64,000 nt of DNA from Adiantum capillus-veneris (GCA_014529385.2 CM043963.1:95246412-95310411); one strand, 5' to 3'; positions 22,261-33,833 are shown, counted from the first letter of the stretch. The notes: generated by a model not told the origin, from the sequence alone. Translations and numbers: made by a program.

Positions 22261-23810
22261 AGAGAACTTGACAACAATTGAGGATCAGATTTATGTGGAG
22301 CCCGATCCCCCCTCCAATAGACTTTTGTATTATAGATTCTCCCATAAAGAGATACTTGGTATAATACAATCTTTGTGTTCCTTGTGACCTTGGTGATGCT
22401 ATGAAGATGGAAAGATTCATGCATCACTAGCATAACATAACTTTGTAAAAGCATTAACCATCCCGGCCTCAATCCCAAGGCCTCAAACACCTTCAAAGGT
22501 GGAGAGATCTAGCGGGGAATGAGGATAGGAAAGAGGAAGAAGAAACATTCGTAGGAGAAAGAAATAGTTCCTCACTTATCATCACCCTTCTTGATAGCAT
22601 ACATAATATCATAATAATGAAGATGGAGAATATAGCAAGCTTAAGCATTGAAGCATGGCTCTTGGTTGGAATTGTATTCCATAGCCAAGAGTGTTGGTGT
22701 AGGCTCTCAACTTCTCAACAAGCTTGGAGAAGGAGACAGAGTTCTTGCAGTTTCACCAAGTAAGAATGTGTGAAAAATGGATGTTGTGAGAGAGTGCATA
22801 CCCCCAAGCACACCTCTTCCTTGTAGCTCAATCTTGAATCTCATTGGACCCCTCTAAGCCTAGCCAATCACATGCATAATGCATTTCAAGCAACATGGGT
22901 AGCATTAGAACAAGTGTCCTCCTTAACTCTTCAAAAGAGAGAACTTAAAAATATTTAGAGATATGTGACTTGAACTAGAAGCTCATTGGACACCTCTTTA
23001 ACCAAGCCAATAGGATTCCAGCACACCATGTGGCTAAGCATAGGGAGATCTTGACATGTGTCCATGTGCCCCTTGAAAAAGGGGGTGCCCTTTGGGTGAG
23101 TGGAAGGTTAAGTCAAAGATTCCCCTAGCTTTGGTGATTTCCCCCTCATTTTTAGGGTCTCTTTTTGACTCAAGCACCTTAACCCCCATGCATGGGAAGC
23201 TTCCCAAGCACCATCCTCATCAAGCATGACAAGCACCTCAAGCACCTTAGTCAGCAAGCACGACAAGCACCTCAAGCTTGGGTCCGGTTCCCACCTCAAG
23301 CTTGGCACTATCTTGCCTAAGGTCCTAGGTCTAAGGACTTTTAACACTAACCTTTGGAGCTATTTAATGAAGCTAACCCTAAGTTCTTTTAAGCTCCATT
23401 AGATGCATGTTGCTCTTTGATAGACTATCTCTTTTTGGACCCCTATTGAGATGTAATCATCTCTCTTCTTGGTCCCATGTTCAGTAAAAGTGTAGAGGCA
23501 CTTATTACACATTGCTCTTTGGTAGGCAATCTCCTTTTGGACCCCTATTGAGATATAACCATCTCTCCTCTTGGTCCCCTATTGAGATAGGTCTATAAGC
23601 ACTTATTACACATTGCTCTTTGGTAGAAAATCTCCCTTTGGACCCCTATTGAGATGTAGCCATCTCTCCTTTTGGTCCACTGCTAAGATAGGTCTAGAAG
23701 CACACGTCTCTATTCTACTAACTCTTGTTCCCGTTTATTTTTCCCACATTACATGACCATTTTAATATGAAAAAATCATTTGGGTTAGCTAGATATTAGA
23801 TTTTATGACA
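22061..23810 (-). repeat. Gypsy-B 5' LTR
   Basis: 1,750 bp, from TGTAATGG to TTTTATGACA. It contains a (GA)n tract (22,210-22,257), the CAAGCACCTCAAGCACCTTA array and the 100-bp unit array (about 23,400-23,700). The internal side on the minus strand begins CGTTATCAAGGC, which may be a diverged primer-binding site of the TGGTATCAGAGC type (weak). Confidence 0.9.
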
Positions 23811-24164
23811 TGCTATGTTATGGGGCTAACCTTGATGCATTGTTTTGAGTTCAAATACTCTCTTTTGTATGTCATGCACACACCCATAAATAGAAAAAAA
23901 AATCGCATATAAGCGAAGAGCAAAGTTATGGCATATGCTTGTTCAAAGTGGTGGGGTTGTTTTGCATCATGATTGGGTTGATGTGGTGATATCATATGAT
24001 GGGTTAAGTCTCATGAAGGGATGTGTGTGTCGCACCTGCGTGCATGTACTTCATACCCAAATTTTGTTAGTGCATTAATTCATAGTTTGCATGTTTCATT
24101 TAGACGGGGAACTTAAAGATTCTCTTTTGTCATTATCTTGTGTCTCTATGCACTCTATTTCACC

Positions 24165-24172
<8 letters not shown>
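23811..24172. other. unassigned spacer between Gypsy-B and the LINE
   Basis: No gene is seen. The first five bases, TGCTA, are the expected right target duplication of Gypsy-B. The LINE 5' UTR probably begins somewhere in this stretch. Confidence 0.5.
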
Positions 24173-24200
<28 letters not shown>

Positions 24201-24250
24201 AACTGAAAAAACTGTCAAAACTTTGCGTTTTTGTTGCCGACTTGAAGGCA

Positions 24251-25183
24251 ATGTCAGACAAAACTCGCAAGGGTGGAAAAGCCACACTCGCCATGGAGAA
24301 TGATGCAAAATCTCCAAGGAATTTGGATGCTAATCCAACCACATCGTCTACAACAACGGAAGCAATGATCATGGCTTACTTGATCTCGTTACAAGAAACC
24401 GTCAACAAGCAAGGTGAAGAGTTGCGCGCACTTGCAATGGAGAATGGTACTTTAAGAGTTCTCGTTGTGGAGAATGAGCACCTCAAGAAGGTTCTTGAAA
24501 TGCAAACAACGCGCTTGATGCATCTTGAGAATGAAGTTCAAGAATGTAAACGCTCTCTTGTGGACATGAATGTAGTGAAAGAGCGCTTGAGCAAAGTTGA
24601 GAGTGATCATGTATTGAAAGAGGAAACGATAGATACAATACGACATGATGTATGTGAGATGAGAAATGCATCCAAATCATGGGCTGATATATGTAAGGAT
24701 AATGTGGTTTCTACATCTCCTATCACGCAAGCCGTTGTCCAAGCAAAGAATGTAGAGAATGTGGACACTCAAGAATTGCAAGAACGACAAAAACGCTCAA
24801 AGAACATCGTCATTCGTGGAATCAAGGAGGAAAGCATGGAAACACCCCAATCTCTTGCGGTTGCTATTGAAGAGTTTTTTGCTACACACTTTGGCATGTC
24901 AGGAATCATGGCTTATGGTGCACATCGAGTTGGAAAACAAGGAGTCCCTCGCTCGGGAGAAAGACCTATTGTATGTACTATGGCTGATGAGGTAAAGAGA
25001 AAGATCATCCTTGACAATGGTTGGATCTACCTCAAAGGAACGGGTTGTAATGTATATGAGGATCGCACTCTTATGCAACAAAATGTACGTCGCAAAGCAT
25101 ACGAGGAAAGAAGCAAGAAGGTTAAGGTATCATCTCAAGAAGAAAAGGCACTTGAGGAGGATGCAAGTCCACCCAACAAATAG
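24251..25183 (+). CDS. LINE ORF1 RNA-binding protein
   Basis: About 310 codons from ATG 24,251 (MSDKTRKGGK) to TAG. An upstream in-frame ATG at 24,140 would put a (CT)n-encoded Ser/Leu tract in front, so I prefer 24,251. The N-terminal 60 residues are polar. A long coiled coil follows (TVNKQGEELRALAMENGTL to about VLKEETIDTIRHDV). Then an RRM-like module begins RSKNIVIRGIKEE, with AYGAHRVGKQG and RPIVCTMADEVKRKIIL, and a basic C-terminal part (LMQQNVRRKAYEERSKKVK). This matches the coiled coil/RRM/C-terminal plan of LINE ORF1 chaperones that coat the element RNA. It stops 6 bp before ORF2, so ORF2 is probably translated by reinitiation. It appears intact. Confidence 0.85.
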   Translation: MSDKTRKGGKATLAMENDAKSPRNLDANPTTSSTTTEAMIMAYLISLQETVNKQGEELRALAMENGTLRVLVVENEHLKKVLEMQTTRLMHLENEVQECKRSLVDMNVVKERLSKVESDHVLKEETIDTIRHDVCEMRNASKSWADICKDNVVSTSPITQAVVQAKNVENVDTQELQERQKRSKNIVIRGIKEESMETPQSLAVAIEEFFATHFGMSGIMAYGAHRVGKQGVPRSGERPIVCTMADEVKRKIILDNGWIYLKGTGCNVYEDRTLMQQNVRRKAYEERSKKVKVSSQEEKALEEDASPPNK

Positions 25184-25189
25184 GGACAC

Positions 25190-28100
25190 ATGATCTATGA
25201 GACCAACTCACGCTTGCGAATAAGCTTTTGGAATTGTAACGGGTATCCATGGAATGCGGGAATTGGCATTGATGAGCTTACCAATGACTCCGATGTGATA
25301 CTTCTTGTCGAAACATGGGAGCATGATGCGCAACGAATTCTTGGATTTGACAAATACGATGTACATTCTTTGATGTGGGCCAAAAATGCAAAGCAACGAA
25401 GAGGCCAAGGAGGCATAGCATGTATGACCAAAAAGGGTTTGAAAGATGTTTCCATTGTCAAAGAAGATAAGTATAAACGCTACTTATGGCTGAAAATCAG
25501 CCCACCAAATGGTCAAGTCATGTTTGTGGCCGGCTGCTACATTCCTCACTATGACTCCAACTTTTATGCTCGCTTGAATATGGATAGAGATCAGCCCTTT
25601 GTTGAACTAGAGGAAGACATTGCTTATTACAAGGATCAAGGTGAAGTCATTGTTTTTGGAGACATGAATGCTCGCACAAATATGTTACAACACGACACAC
25701 AACAAGTTGACATGCCGCATGTATCAAGAAGAGTGGATGACTCATACATGTATAATCGAAGTTCTAATGATGCAAAAGAAGTGGATCACTATGGAAAGTC
25801 ACTTCTACATATGTGCAATAGTACCGGAATGCTCATTGCAAATGGTGTATCTCTATGGCAAGGCACCAATGACTTTACATGTAGAAAGCACAATGGTGCT
25901 AGCGTGATTGACTATATGTTGTTCTCAGAAGCTACTTTAGAATGCATACAAAGCTTTACACTTGGTGAATGGAATCCGGAATCGGATCATAGGATGTTAT
26001 GTATTGACCTCAAGTGTGGTAAACGGCCCGAGCATGTAGCCTCCAATCATGATGTGAATCATTTGTACCTACGTCTAGACTTCAAACGAGCACTTATATA
26101 TGCTGATATGGTGGACCAAATGTTAAGCATGATAGAGCATCAAGGGAGCCCAACATTAGAATGCAAGTGGAAAGTTTTCAAAGAAGTAATTTTCTCTTGT
26201 GCGAAGGAATGCTTTTCGGCGAAACACATGTCTTGCAAAAGGTCTAAGAAGGGTAGCACCAAGAAGAAATGGTTTGACATGGAATGTAGTCAAGCCCGAA
26301 AACACTTGCTAAGATTGGATGCAATCAAAGACAAGGAAGTTTACTTGGAATGTTCACACACATACAAAGCACTTGTTCAAAAGAAGAGGAGAAGGTGGGA
26401 AGTCGAAAAACAACTTCTTTTAGCACAAGAGAAAGCACATGCATGTGGCAAGTTTTGGCAAAATCTAAAAGGCAAGCGCGTTGAGAGCTTTGGTGACTTG
26501 ACTCTTGAGGATATGTATATGCATTGTAAGAACCTCTATGAGCAACCCAATGTTGATAAGATGGAGGGTTGTAGCTCCCTTCCATTTATGTCTCCCTTCT
26601 TTACCATTGAAGATGTATGCCGCGCGCTTAAGAAACTTGCTACTCGCAAGGCAGGTGACCTTCAAGGTGTCAAGGCTGAAATGATTAAATGGACAAGCAA
26701 GAAAACACGACATTGGATATGCGATATGTTTAACCTTGCACTTCAGTATGGCATGCCTCATGATTGGAGTGCAAATTGGATCAAACCTTTGCACAAAGGA
26801 GGAGATGTAAACAATGTGAACAACTATCGCACTATAATGGTTGGTTCTTTGATGGCAAAGTTATTTGGATGTATCATGGAGATGAAGATAAGTGAATGGG
26901 CTGAAAAGAATGGCAAACGTGCGCTTGGCCAAGCAGGTTTTCGAAAGCATCATAGCACTATTGATCACCTTGTCACTCTTCGAGTTCTTATGGAAGCGTC
27001 TCGATTGAAAGGAAAAAAGTTGTATTGTTGCTTTGTGGATTTCAAGAAAGCTTTTGACATGGTACCGCGAGGAAATCTTTGGAGACGTATGCAAAGCCTT
27101 CAACTGCCGAGAGAATTTATGCATGCAGTCTTTCGCATCTACCAAAAAGTGATATGTCGATTACGTATGGGAGATGGAATTTCAGAATTTTTTGCAAGCA
27201 CTATTGGTGTCAAACAAGGATGCCCACTTTCCCCAACCCTCTTTGGGCTACTCATTGATGAATTGGAATACATGGTTCTTGATTTTATGCAGCAAGAAGG
27301 CATAGAAGAGGTTAAGATTGGAAATGCGGTGATCATGCTTTTGCTTTATGCCGATGATGTAGTGCTCTTGGCACATACCTTAGAAGATGCACAAAAGCTT
27401 ATGAGTGTCTTGGAACGCTTTTGCCTACATAGCGGGCTGATCGTGAATGGATCCAAAACCAAGGTTATGCTTGTAAAGACCCTCAATGACGAAAATCCAT
27501 GCATTGTATACAACAATGAGAAACTTGAAGTGGTAGATCACTTCAAGTACCTTGGCCTTGAGGTTCCATCCAATCATCAATGGAAGGATTGTGCAATGCG
27601 TCGCTTGGAAGCCGGAAAGAGGGCTTATTATGCATTTGAGAACATGTGCAATGCAGGAGAGATCAAGTGTTGGGCTCTCAAAAAGTACCTCTTTGACACA
27701 TTGGTGACACCGGTGCTTCTTTATGGAGTGGAGGTGTGGGGTGGAAGCATCGGGAAGTCTACTTGGAAAGAGTTTGAGAATGTCCAAAAGCGTTTTCTCA
27801 CCAACTTTCTCCAAGTCAAGACACAAACACCCTACATGCTCTTACTTCTTGAGTCCGGATCGCTTCCCATTGAGGTCTTGGGCATGGAAAGGGTTGTGGA
27901 GTACATGCGTAAGACACAACGTAGCCCTTTGCATCGACTTCCTAGAATCGCATATGAAGCAAGTCAAAAGGTTCAAAAGACATGCAAGAGCAAAATACTA
28001 AGTTCGGGGTGGATGCTTGATATCAAGAAATGGTTTGGAAGATGGGATGCATGTCACTTGGTCAAGGATGCGTCGATCGACTCCCAAGTTAATGAGGCCT

Positions 28101-28570
28101 TCTTACAACGCCAATGTATCATGGCTTGGGAGAAATCTGGAGGTTCTCGCTTCAGCCATTACACCACATACGTTGCCCCAAACTACAAATCTCTCTTCTT
28201 CTCGGAACGAGGTAACCGAACCCATTCCTACATCCTTGAGCCCATCCCGTTGAGTGCGATCCGCACCATTGCCTCCATTCGTCTTAGCTCCCATTCTCTA
28301 CGCTGCGAGACAGGACGTTGGGGCACTGGCGAGGAGTGTCATCGACTTTGCACCTTATGCCCTCGTCAAGTGCGAGAGAGTGAGTACCACACACTACTTG
28401 AGTGCTCAGCTTTTGACCACATTAGGTCCTCTTTTCCCCATATATTCAGCCATGAGCTCTCCCTACATACCTTCCTCTCCCAACCACGATGTGGACTCTC
28501 TATTGCGACGCTCATTTCAGCCATTTTTGAGCATCGAGAGTCACTTATGAACTCCACTCACACCACGTGA
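25190..28570 (+). CDS. LINE ORF2: endonuclease-reverse transcriptase
   Basis: 1,126 codons without a stop. Residues 1-290: apurinic-type endonuclease (EEP fold) with FWNCNGYPWN, VETWEHD, a GDMNAR catalytic loop, SVIDYML and the terminal SDH. Residues about 470-780: reverse transcriptase with RKAGDLQGV, NYRTIMVGSL, GQAGFRKHHST, FVDFKKAFD, GVKQGCPLSPTLF and the catalytic YADDVVLLA. Residues about 1030-1100: a CCHC-like tail (LRCETGRWG, CHRLCTLCP, EYHTLLEC). All key residues look present. It nicks target DNA and copies the element RNA by target-primed reverse transcription. The length is typical for an ORF2. It is the best-preserved transposon ORF in the window. Confidence 0.93.
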   Translation: MIYETNSRLRISFWNCNGYPWNAGIGIDELTNDSDVILLVETWEHDAQRILGFDKYDVHSLMWAKNAKQRRGQGGIACMTKKGLKDVSIVKEDKYKRYLWLKISPPNGQVMFVAGCYIPHYDSNFYARLNMDRDQPFVELEEDIAYYKDQGEVIVFGDMNARTNMLQHDTQQVDMPHVSRRVDDSYMYNRSSNDAKEVDHYGKSLLHMCNSTGMLIANGVSLWQGTNDFTCRKHNGASVIDYMLFSEATLECIQSFTLGEWNPESDHRMLCIDLKCGKRPEHVASNHDVNHLYLRLDFKRALIYADMVDQMLSMIEHQGSPTLECKWKVFKEVIFSCAKECFSAKHMSCKRSKKGSTKKKWFDMECSQARKHLLRLDAIKDKEVYLECSHTYKALVQKKRRRWEVEKQLLLAQEKAHACGKFWQNLKGKRVESFGDLTLEDMYMHCKNLYEQPNVDKMEGCSSLPFMSPFFTIEDVCRALKKLATRKAGDLQGVKAEMIKWTSKKTRHWICDMFNLALQYGMPHDWSANWIKPLHKGGDVNNVNNYRTIMVGSLMAKLFGCIMEMKISEWAEKNGKRALGQAGFRKHHSTIDHLVTLRVLMEASRLKGKKLYCCFVDFKKAFDMVPRGNLWRRMQSLQLPREFMHAVFRIYQKVICRLRMGDGISEFFASTIGVKQGCPLSPTLFGLLIDELEYMVLDFMQQEGIEEVKIGNAVIMLLLYADDVVLLAHTLEDAQKLMSVLERFCLHSGLIVNGSKTKVMLVKTLNDENPCIVYNNEKLEVVDHFKYLGLEVPSNHQWKDCAMRRLEAGKRAYYAFENMCNAGEIKCWALKKYLFDTLVTPVLLYGVEVWGGSIGKSTWKEFENVQKRFLTNFLQVKTQTPYMLLLLESGSLPIEVLGMERVVEYMRKTQRSPLHRLPRIAYEASQKVQKTCKSKILSSGWMLDIKKWFGRWDACHLVKDASIDSQVNEAFLQRQCIMAWEKSGGSRFSHYTTYVAPNYKSLFFSERGNRTHSYILEPIPLSAIRTIASIRLSSHSLRCETGRWGTGEECHRLCTLCPRQVRESEYHTLLECSAFDHIRSSFPHIFSHELSLHTFLSQPRCGLSIATLISAIFEHRESLMNSTHTT

Positions 28571-28590
28571 CATGTTCATTTGGTCCCATA

Positions 28591-28604
28591 GGTCATATTT
28601 GACC
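28591..28604 (+). other. LINE 3'-end hairpin
   Basis: GGTCATATTTGACC folds into a GGTCA/TGACC stem with a 4-nt loop, followed by CTCCCAGGACGATAAT and the microsatellite tail. It is shared with the ORF1-only element at 10,912-10,940. In stringent LINEs such 3' structures are recognised by ORF2 (established for other families, inferred here). Confidence 0.75.
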
Positions 28605-28650
28605 TCCCAGGACGATAATAGAACTATCTATCTATCTATCTATCTATCTC

Positions 28651-28919
28651 TATTCCCGCAATGTGGTATACACATATATTCACCCTCCACTTGGTCATTT
28701 GTCTGAGTATGCTTTCTTTTATACACATATGGGAGTAGCACTAGTCTCTAGGTACCTCTAGATGTAGTCCAATTGGCTCATGGATAAAACTTCATGCTAG
28801 GTTGGGCACTAAGAACTCCTCTGCTATGCAAATGCTTCCACAACTCTGATGTATATCAAAATTGTATAAAAGTGTAAATTTTATAATTTTTGCATAAACC
28901 CCCTGGGGAGGGTATCTCT

Positions 28920-28954
<35 letters not shown>

Positions 28955-31090
28955 CAAGACACATTTTTTGAAATATGAGTGGCATAAGAATTACGTTCAA
29001 GTCTTTATTAAAACAACAATGCCATGAAAATACGTGATTTTTTAAAACCAGGAGAGTCTTTACACACAGAGGTACTCTATTTGTGAGATAAATTGACAAT
29101 CAAGACACTCCATTGTAATTTTTGCCATGTGTTTTGTGTGAGCACCAGTTCTTGGCATGTGTTTTGTGTGAGTGCTTGTTCTTGGTTCTCAAAAATGAGC
29201 ACAAATATGTTAATATGCCATATTATTTGCATAAAGTGCTTGTTTTTAGATATTCCAAGTCTACACAAACTGTCAAAACTGGGAATACCTGATCTTGCAC
29301 AAGCAAAAAACCATGTCGGATCCTTCAAAAACACTTGCATAATCTAATATGCATTGTTCCATGTATTGGAACAACTCTTTGAATGTGTTGGCATGCAAGT
29401 TTGTTGTGTGCTACATGTTAACGGAGCCCTCAAAAACGGAAACGAATGTATCCACTTCGTTTGCAACTCCCACCCTAGAAAGTTGTAAGCAAAGAGCATC
29501 CCATTGTGTTGACATGGATGTATGCACAAGTAGCTAGTGAAAAAGGCTTAGAGCTAGGTTTTTGTGAGCCTATGAGAACGGAAGTTTAAAATTTTTCAAA
29601 TTGACTTATGTACAAAAAATCACTTAAAAAGCTATTCTGAAAAAATAAAAACTTCACTAAAAAGTAAACAAAGTTTGGTGGAGAACTACACAAAGCATCA
29701 TTTTCTATCAATTAACAATGAAAATCAACCCAGCTAGAGACTTGTACAATAATGCAACACTAAAACATAATATCCTTAAAATGATCATTCGTAAAACTTA
29801 ATCAAAACCTTAAAAACATCACAAAAAATTCTAAAGAACTTTTAAAAATCACAACAAAATTGTAAACTTAAACACTTCACTATAAAATTTTAAGATTGAA
29901 AAAATTTGCATAGAGAATGATATACAAGACCATCTCTACCAATTGAGAGAAAACTTTTCCTTAGTGCATCATGGGAATGCAATGTCCTTACAAAAACAAA
30001 CACTTTTCTTGTTTAGATAGAACAACCTTTTCATTCACCAAAAAAAGGTACTATTTGGGCAAATGGACTATTTGTGCAAAAAAAAGTACTATTTGGGAAA
30101 AAAAAAAGGTACTATTTGGAAAAAATGAAAAATCCCGCCATGCTAAATTGTATCTAGGAAAACCTCTTCTTACTTTGGCATTTTGATTAGGCAAATCCTT
30201 GGGGAGTGTATCCGAGCATCGGGTACAATTACCTCCTTGTGAATTGACCTAAGGTTACAGAGTCACGTGTCCTTTTTTTGGGCCGAGTGTGATTCTTAAT
30301 ACAGTAATCACTTCTAGAAACATTTAAATCCTTCACCAAAAACAAAGGTACAAAGCCAGAACAATTGAAATTTTGGAGAGTGGTGTTTATTGCGACGAAT
30401 CCATTGGTCCATAAAAGGACCGAAGTTGGTTTTAGATGATGATCATATTTAAATAACGAGTTGATAGTCAAAGGTGCCATGTACTAGTGTACTGGGTATG
30501 TAAAGATCTTTGAAGTCTTGCATTTTACACCATCATAGGTTTGAACTAATATACATTGTCACTTCTTCACAATATGAGAGCTATAATCCTTAATTGGGTG
30601 AAAATAGCTTTTATATATTAAATTGGATACATAAGGAGGCTACAATCCTTGATTGGGTACAAGTACTCCTCAATTGTGTAATTGTATTGAAGATTTTATT
30701 GTTTTGTTTTATGCATTGGTTTACATAGGTAGTGGATTGTGTATTATGAAATATTGTTGATGCATGGAATGGCCAATCATAGATATTATTGCTTTCATTT
30801 GTGTTTTGCAAATAATTATCATCGTTTCAATGTAGAAGTTGATTATTCTTTGTAGCATGTGAAAATAGATATGTCTTATTGTCTGTGAATCGCAGAGGGT
30901 GTATAGTTGATTCTCATATTTATAATTGCATTGACAAATTCATAGTGTTGTTATATACATAATGCCAGGTAGAGAGTGCATTGCAAATTGCACATTGTGT
31001 AGATTTGATTGCTTTCTTAATGATTGTTTTTCTAATATATATTGAAAAGTAGAATAATATTTTTATAATTGAGCATCTAGTTCTTATGCC
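28651..31090. other. unassigned AT-rich region
   Basis: No gene or transposon terminus was recognised in about 2.4 kb. It has an (AT)n run at about 28,923-28,952, a 30-bp imperfect tandem duplication at 29,126-29,185, and several copies of a GGTACTATTTGG-like word at 30,045-30,120. The right part may be the 5' flank of the hAT element. Confidence 0.5.
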
Positions 31091-33253
31091 TTTCAAATTA
31101 AATGGAAAGGAATGGAGACAAATGTCGGCACAAGTGGTACAAAGAAGATAAAGAATAAAAAAGCCCCTGGCAAAGAGTGGGATTATGCTCACTACATATG
31201 CAATCGATATATAGAGTGGCATTGTATTTTTTTCTTCACCAAAAAATCAGGTGGTGCACCACGTATTAGGGATCATTTTTTGGATAGCCTTACGAATATT
31301 TGTAAGAAATATGATCATCCTTAGGCACCTATATTTGCAAAGCGTGTGAGATAAGAGCTTGCAAAAAGGGTGGCAAGAGACAACGGGCACATAAACCTAT
31401 TATGGATGCATGTCAAGCACAGACAAAGTTAAATATCAACTCTCCTAATCCTGTGGTGACACTAACCAATCCTATAGAACAGTCTGCACAAGGAGAGGAA
31501 ATGCCAAGCAGTGTTCCTTTTAAGCGCCACAATGAAGGTGGACTTGGGCAAAATGCGTCAAAAATCATTGCATCAAACCTTTTGAATGTAGTCGCTAAAA
31601 GAAGCACAAACTACACTTGCCAAATAAACTTTTTTCACTAGGAATGCTCTAGTCATTGTAGACAGCAATCATTGGAAACATGCATGGAAGAAAATCTCTG
31701 AGTTCAACCCAGGATTTTCAGCCCCTTTGTATCACACGATACGAATTGATCTCTTGGACAAATATCAAAGTCAGGTAGCGTGTTTCCAAAATAATACTTG
31801 GGAATATATCGCTTTCAGGATGCACAATTATGAATGATGGTTGGTCTAACGTTCAAAGAAGACCACTGATAATGTGATGTTGGTTTGTCCAAGAGGAGAA
31901 ATGTTCATAAAGGCGGTTGACCCTAGGTGCAATTAAAAGTGGCAGATACATTTTTGAGGTCTTGATCAATGTAATTAAAGAAATTGATGTTTAACATGTT
32001 GTTCAAGTAGTCATGGACAATGCAAAGAATTGTAAAAAAGCTAGCAAATTAATAAGAAAGTGCTTTTTACACATTTTCACCCATTGTTGCAATACGCATA
32101 GTTTAAACTTGGTGCTAAAGGATTGGTATATTAGTTAAGAAACCACATGGTTTGCCAAAATAATTGACATAGCGTACAAGTTGTGAAGTTCATCTTGAAA
32201 TGACAAAGAGTGCTTGATTTGTACAAGATGCACATGTCAATTATGTTAAAGTTACCTACTGAAACTCAAATTTGCATGCACTTTTATACATTGGAATCAC
32301 TCATGTGCAATAAGTGTGTTGTAATTGAAACTTTCAAATACATGGCCTGTGACGAATGGCAGCTTGAGCAGAACAAAAAAGTGAAAGAGAAAATTACATG
32401 TCTACGTGGGTCAATAAACAAGCATGCTTGGTGAGTGTAATGGATGCATACCATGCAATAATGCCCGTTATGTTCACAATTCACAACCTTGATCAGAAGG
32501 TTCTAAATATGGTCAAAGTGAGGATGACTTGACCCGGTGGTTAGTCCAAGAAAATCTGGAAAATCTTGAGGAGTTAAAAGAGTTTGTAATAGAGAAGGAG
32601 TGGTGACTACCATTCTCTACAAAACAACAAAGACTTTTGGCCAAGTATTTTCATGCAAGATGGAAGAGTGCTCATAGTCCACTCCATAGTGTGGCTTACA
32701 TGCTCGATCCAAAGTATTGGAATTTAGCTCTAATGTCCAATACAGAGATAGTCAGTGATTTCCATCACGTAGTCATTACGTTCTAATCTAATTTTAACGT
32801 CAAATTGATTGTATCAAAGAAATGAGTGCATTTAGACTAAAAGAAGAACCTTTTACAAATGATTTTGTAAAATCAATGGCAAAAGAGCAACTTGCATGGA
32901 AGTGGTGGGTGGATGCTGAATGGTGGAGAGCATTGCTTAACCTAACGCCCTCTTGCAATGAAAGTATTGGTACAATATGGAACAAACTTAAGCTCGGAGA
33001 GAAACTAGAGATATACAAGTGAGTTCATAGCACTATTCAAAACAAATTATTGGCAGACAAAGCAGACAAATTAGTTTATATGTTTTTCAACAAAAAAATA
33101 TCGCATCACATCGAAAGTGTTGGCTACGAGGAAGAAATGCAAATTTGGGTGTATGAATGTCAAAACAAAGACAAAGAAGAGTTCAATGTCAGAGTATCTC
33201 AATGCACTATAGAAGATATTGAAGAGAACCTGACAATAGATGTGGAAGTTTAA
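31091..33253 (+). pseudogene. hAT-family transposase (BED/DUF659 type), broken
   Basis: Order along the plus strand: a BED-like zinc-finger start at about 31,112-31,400 (WDYAHYICNRYIEWHC, CTYICKACEIRACKKGG); a spacer; PLYHTIRIDLLDKYQ just before a DUF659 core at about 31,815-31,930 (GCTIMNDGWSNVQRRPLI, then after a frameshift PRGEMFIKAVD); and a C-terminal dimerisation-like segment at 32,822-33,253 (MEQ-rich, LADKADKLVYMFFNK). This is the layout of plant Ac-like transposases of the DUF659 subgroup. Many stops and frameshifts show that it is dead. No terminal inverted repeats or 8-bp duplication were found, so element ends are undefined. Confidence 0.75.
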
Positions 33254-33833
33254 TTACAGGAAGACCCATGGTCCTCAAACTTAGGACAAGATAACAACTA
33301 TATAGATTCAACATAGCTTGAGAGTAGAATGAAGATTGCAATTATGAAATTTAAGAGTTTGTATTCAACATGTTTTGATTGTATACAATGCTTCATAGAA
33401 GTGCAATTACAATATTTGTTGTTATTAATTGTTGTGCTCAGAGCTTGCATATTCATTACTAAATAGATTTATAATTGCGCTAGGGGTGTCTTGACGGGCT
33501 TGCTTGAATTTATACTCATTTTCCATACCAAACATATAATAGATACCTTGTGGAATCTCTTGTGAATAGATTCCACATCATCTATTCTTTTGCATTAATA
33601 TAATTAAAGACACTAGTTGATAATAATCGCCACATGCCAATGTATCGTATACATTCCATTCGTCAAAATTCTTGTAGCATACTGGACACTGAGAAAATGA
33701 AGATGCATCTAACTGTAACATGGAAACTAACTCTGGATGTAAGACAATGTGACTAACGTATGTCCCTTGTACAAGTGGAGGATTCACTCGTTGTGTCAAA
33801 TTCTGAACATCCTGGCTTAATAGATGATTCTTT
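33254..33833. other. unassigned; minus-strand frame 33,578-33,880
   Basis: A 100-codon minus-strand frame contains CPVCYKNFDEW and ACGDYYQL, which could be a small zinc-binding motif. It overlaps the left edge of the duplicated block at 33,834. I do not recognise the family. It may be a remnant of the decayed host-like gene whose other parts lie at 40.8-42.7 kb on the same strand. Confidence 0.35.

Larger units (their letters stand above)
2798..23810 (-). mobile_element. chromodomain Ty3/gypsy retrotransposon (Gypsy-B) with nested insertions
   Basis: The element lies on the minus strand. Its 5' LTR is 22,061-23,810, its internal region is 16,437-22,060, and its 3' LTR is split into 15,184-16,436 and 2,798-2,898. 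The last roughly 460 bp of the 3' LTR lie beyond the left window edge, behind CACTA-1. Domain order on the minus strand is gag, CCHC knuckle, protease, reverse transcriptase, RNase H, integrase, chromodomain, typical of plant chromoviruses. The LTRs begin TG and end CA. The right flank is TGCTA at 23,811, and the matching left duplication is outside the window. The coding region is full of stops. Confidence 0.85.
24173..28650 (+). mobile_element. LINE (non-LTR retrotransposon) with two open ORFs
   Basis: A (CT)n-containing leader is followed by ORF1 (24,251-25,183), a 6-bp gap, ORF2 (25,190-28,570), a 3' UTR of about 50 bp with a hairpin at 28,591-28,604, GGACGATAAT, and a (CTAT)n tail to about 28,650. 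Both ORFs are uninterrupted, so the copy may be able to move. The exact 5' end and target duplication were not identified. No poly(A) tail is present; the simple-repeat tail replaces it. Confidence 0.85.

Noticed and set aside
24140..24250. Upstream ATG of LINE ORF1
   Set aside because: Would add a (CT)n-encoded Ser/Leu tract. The ATG at 24,251 gives a normal N-terminus.
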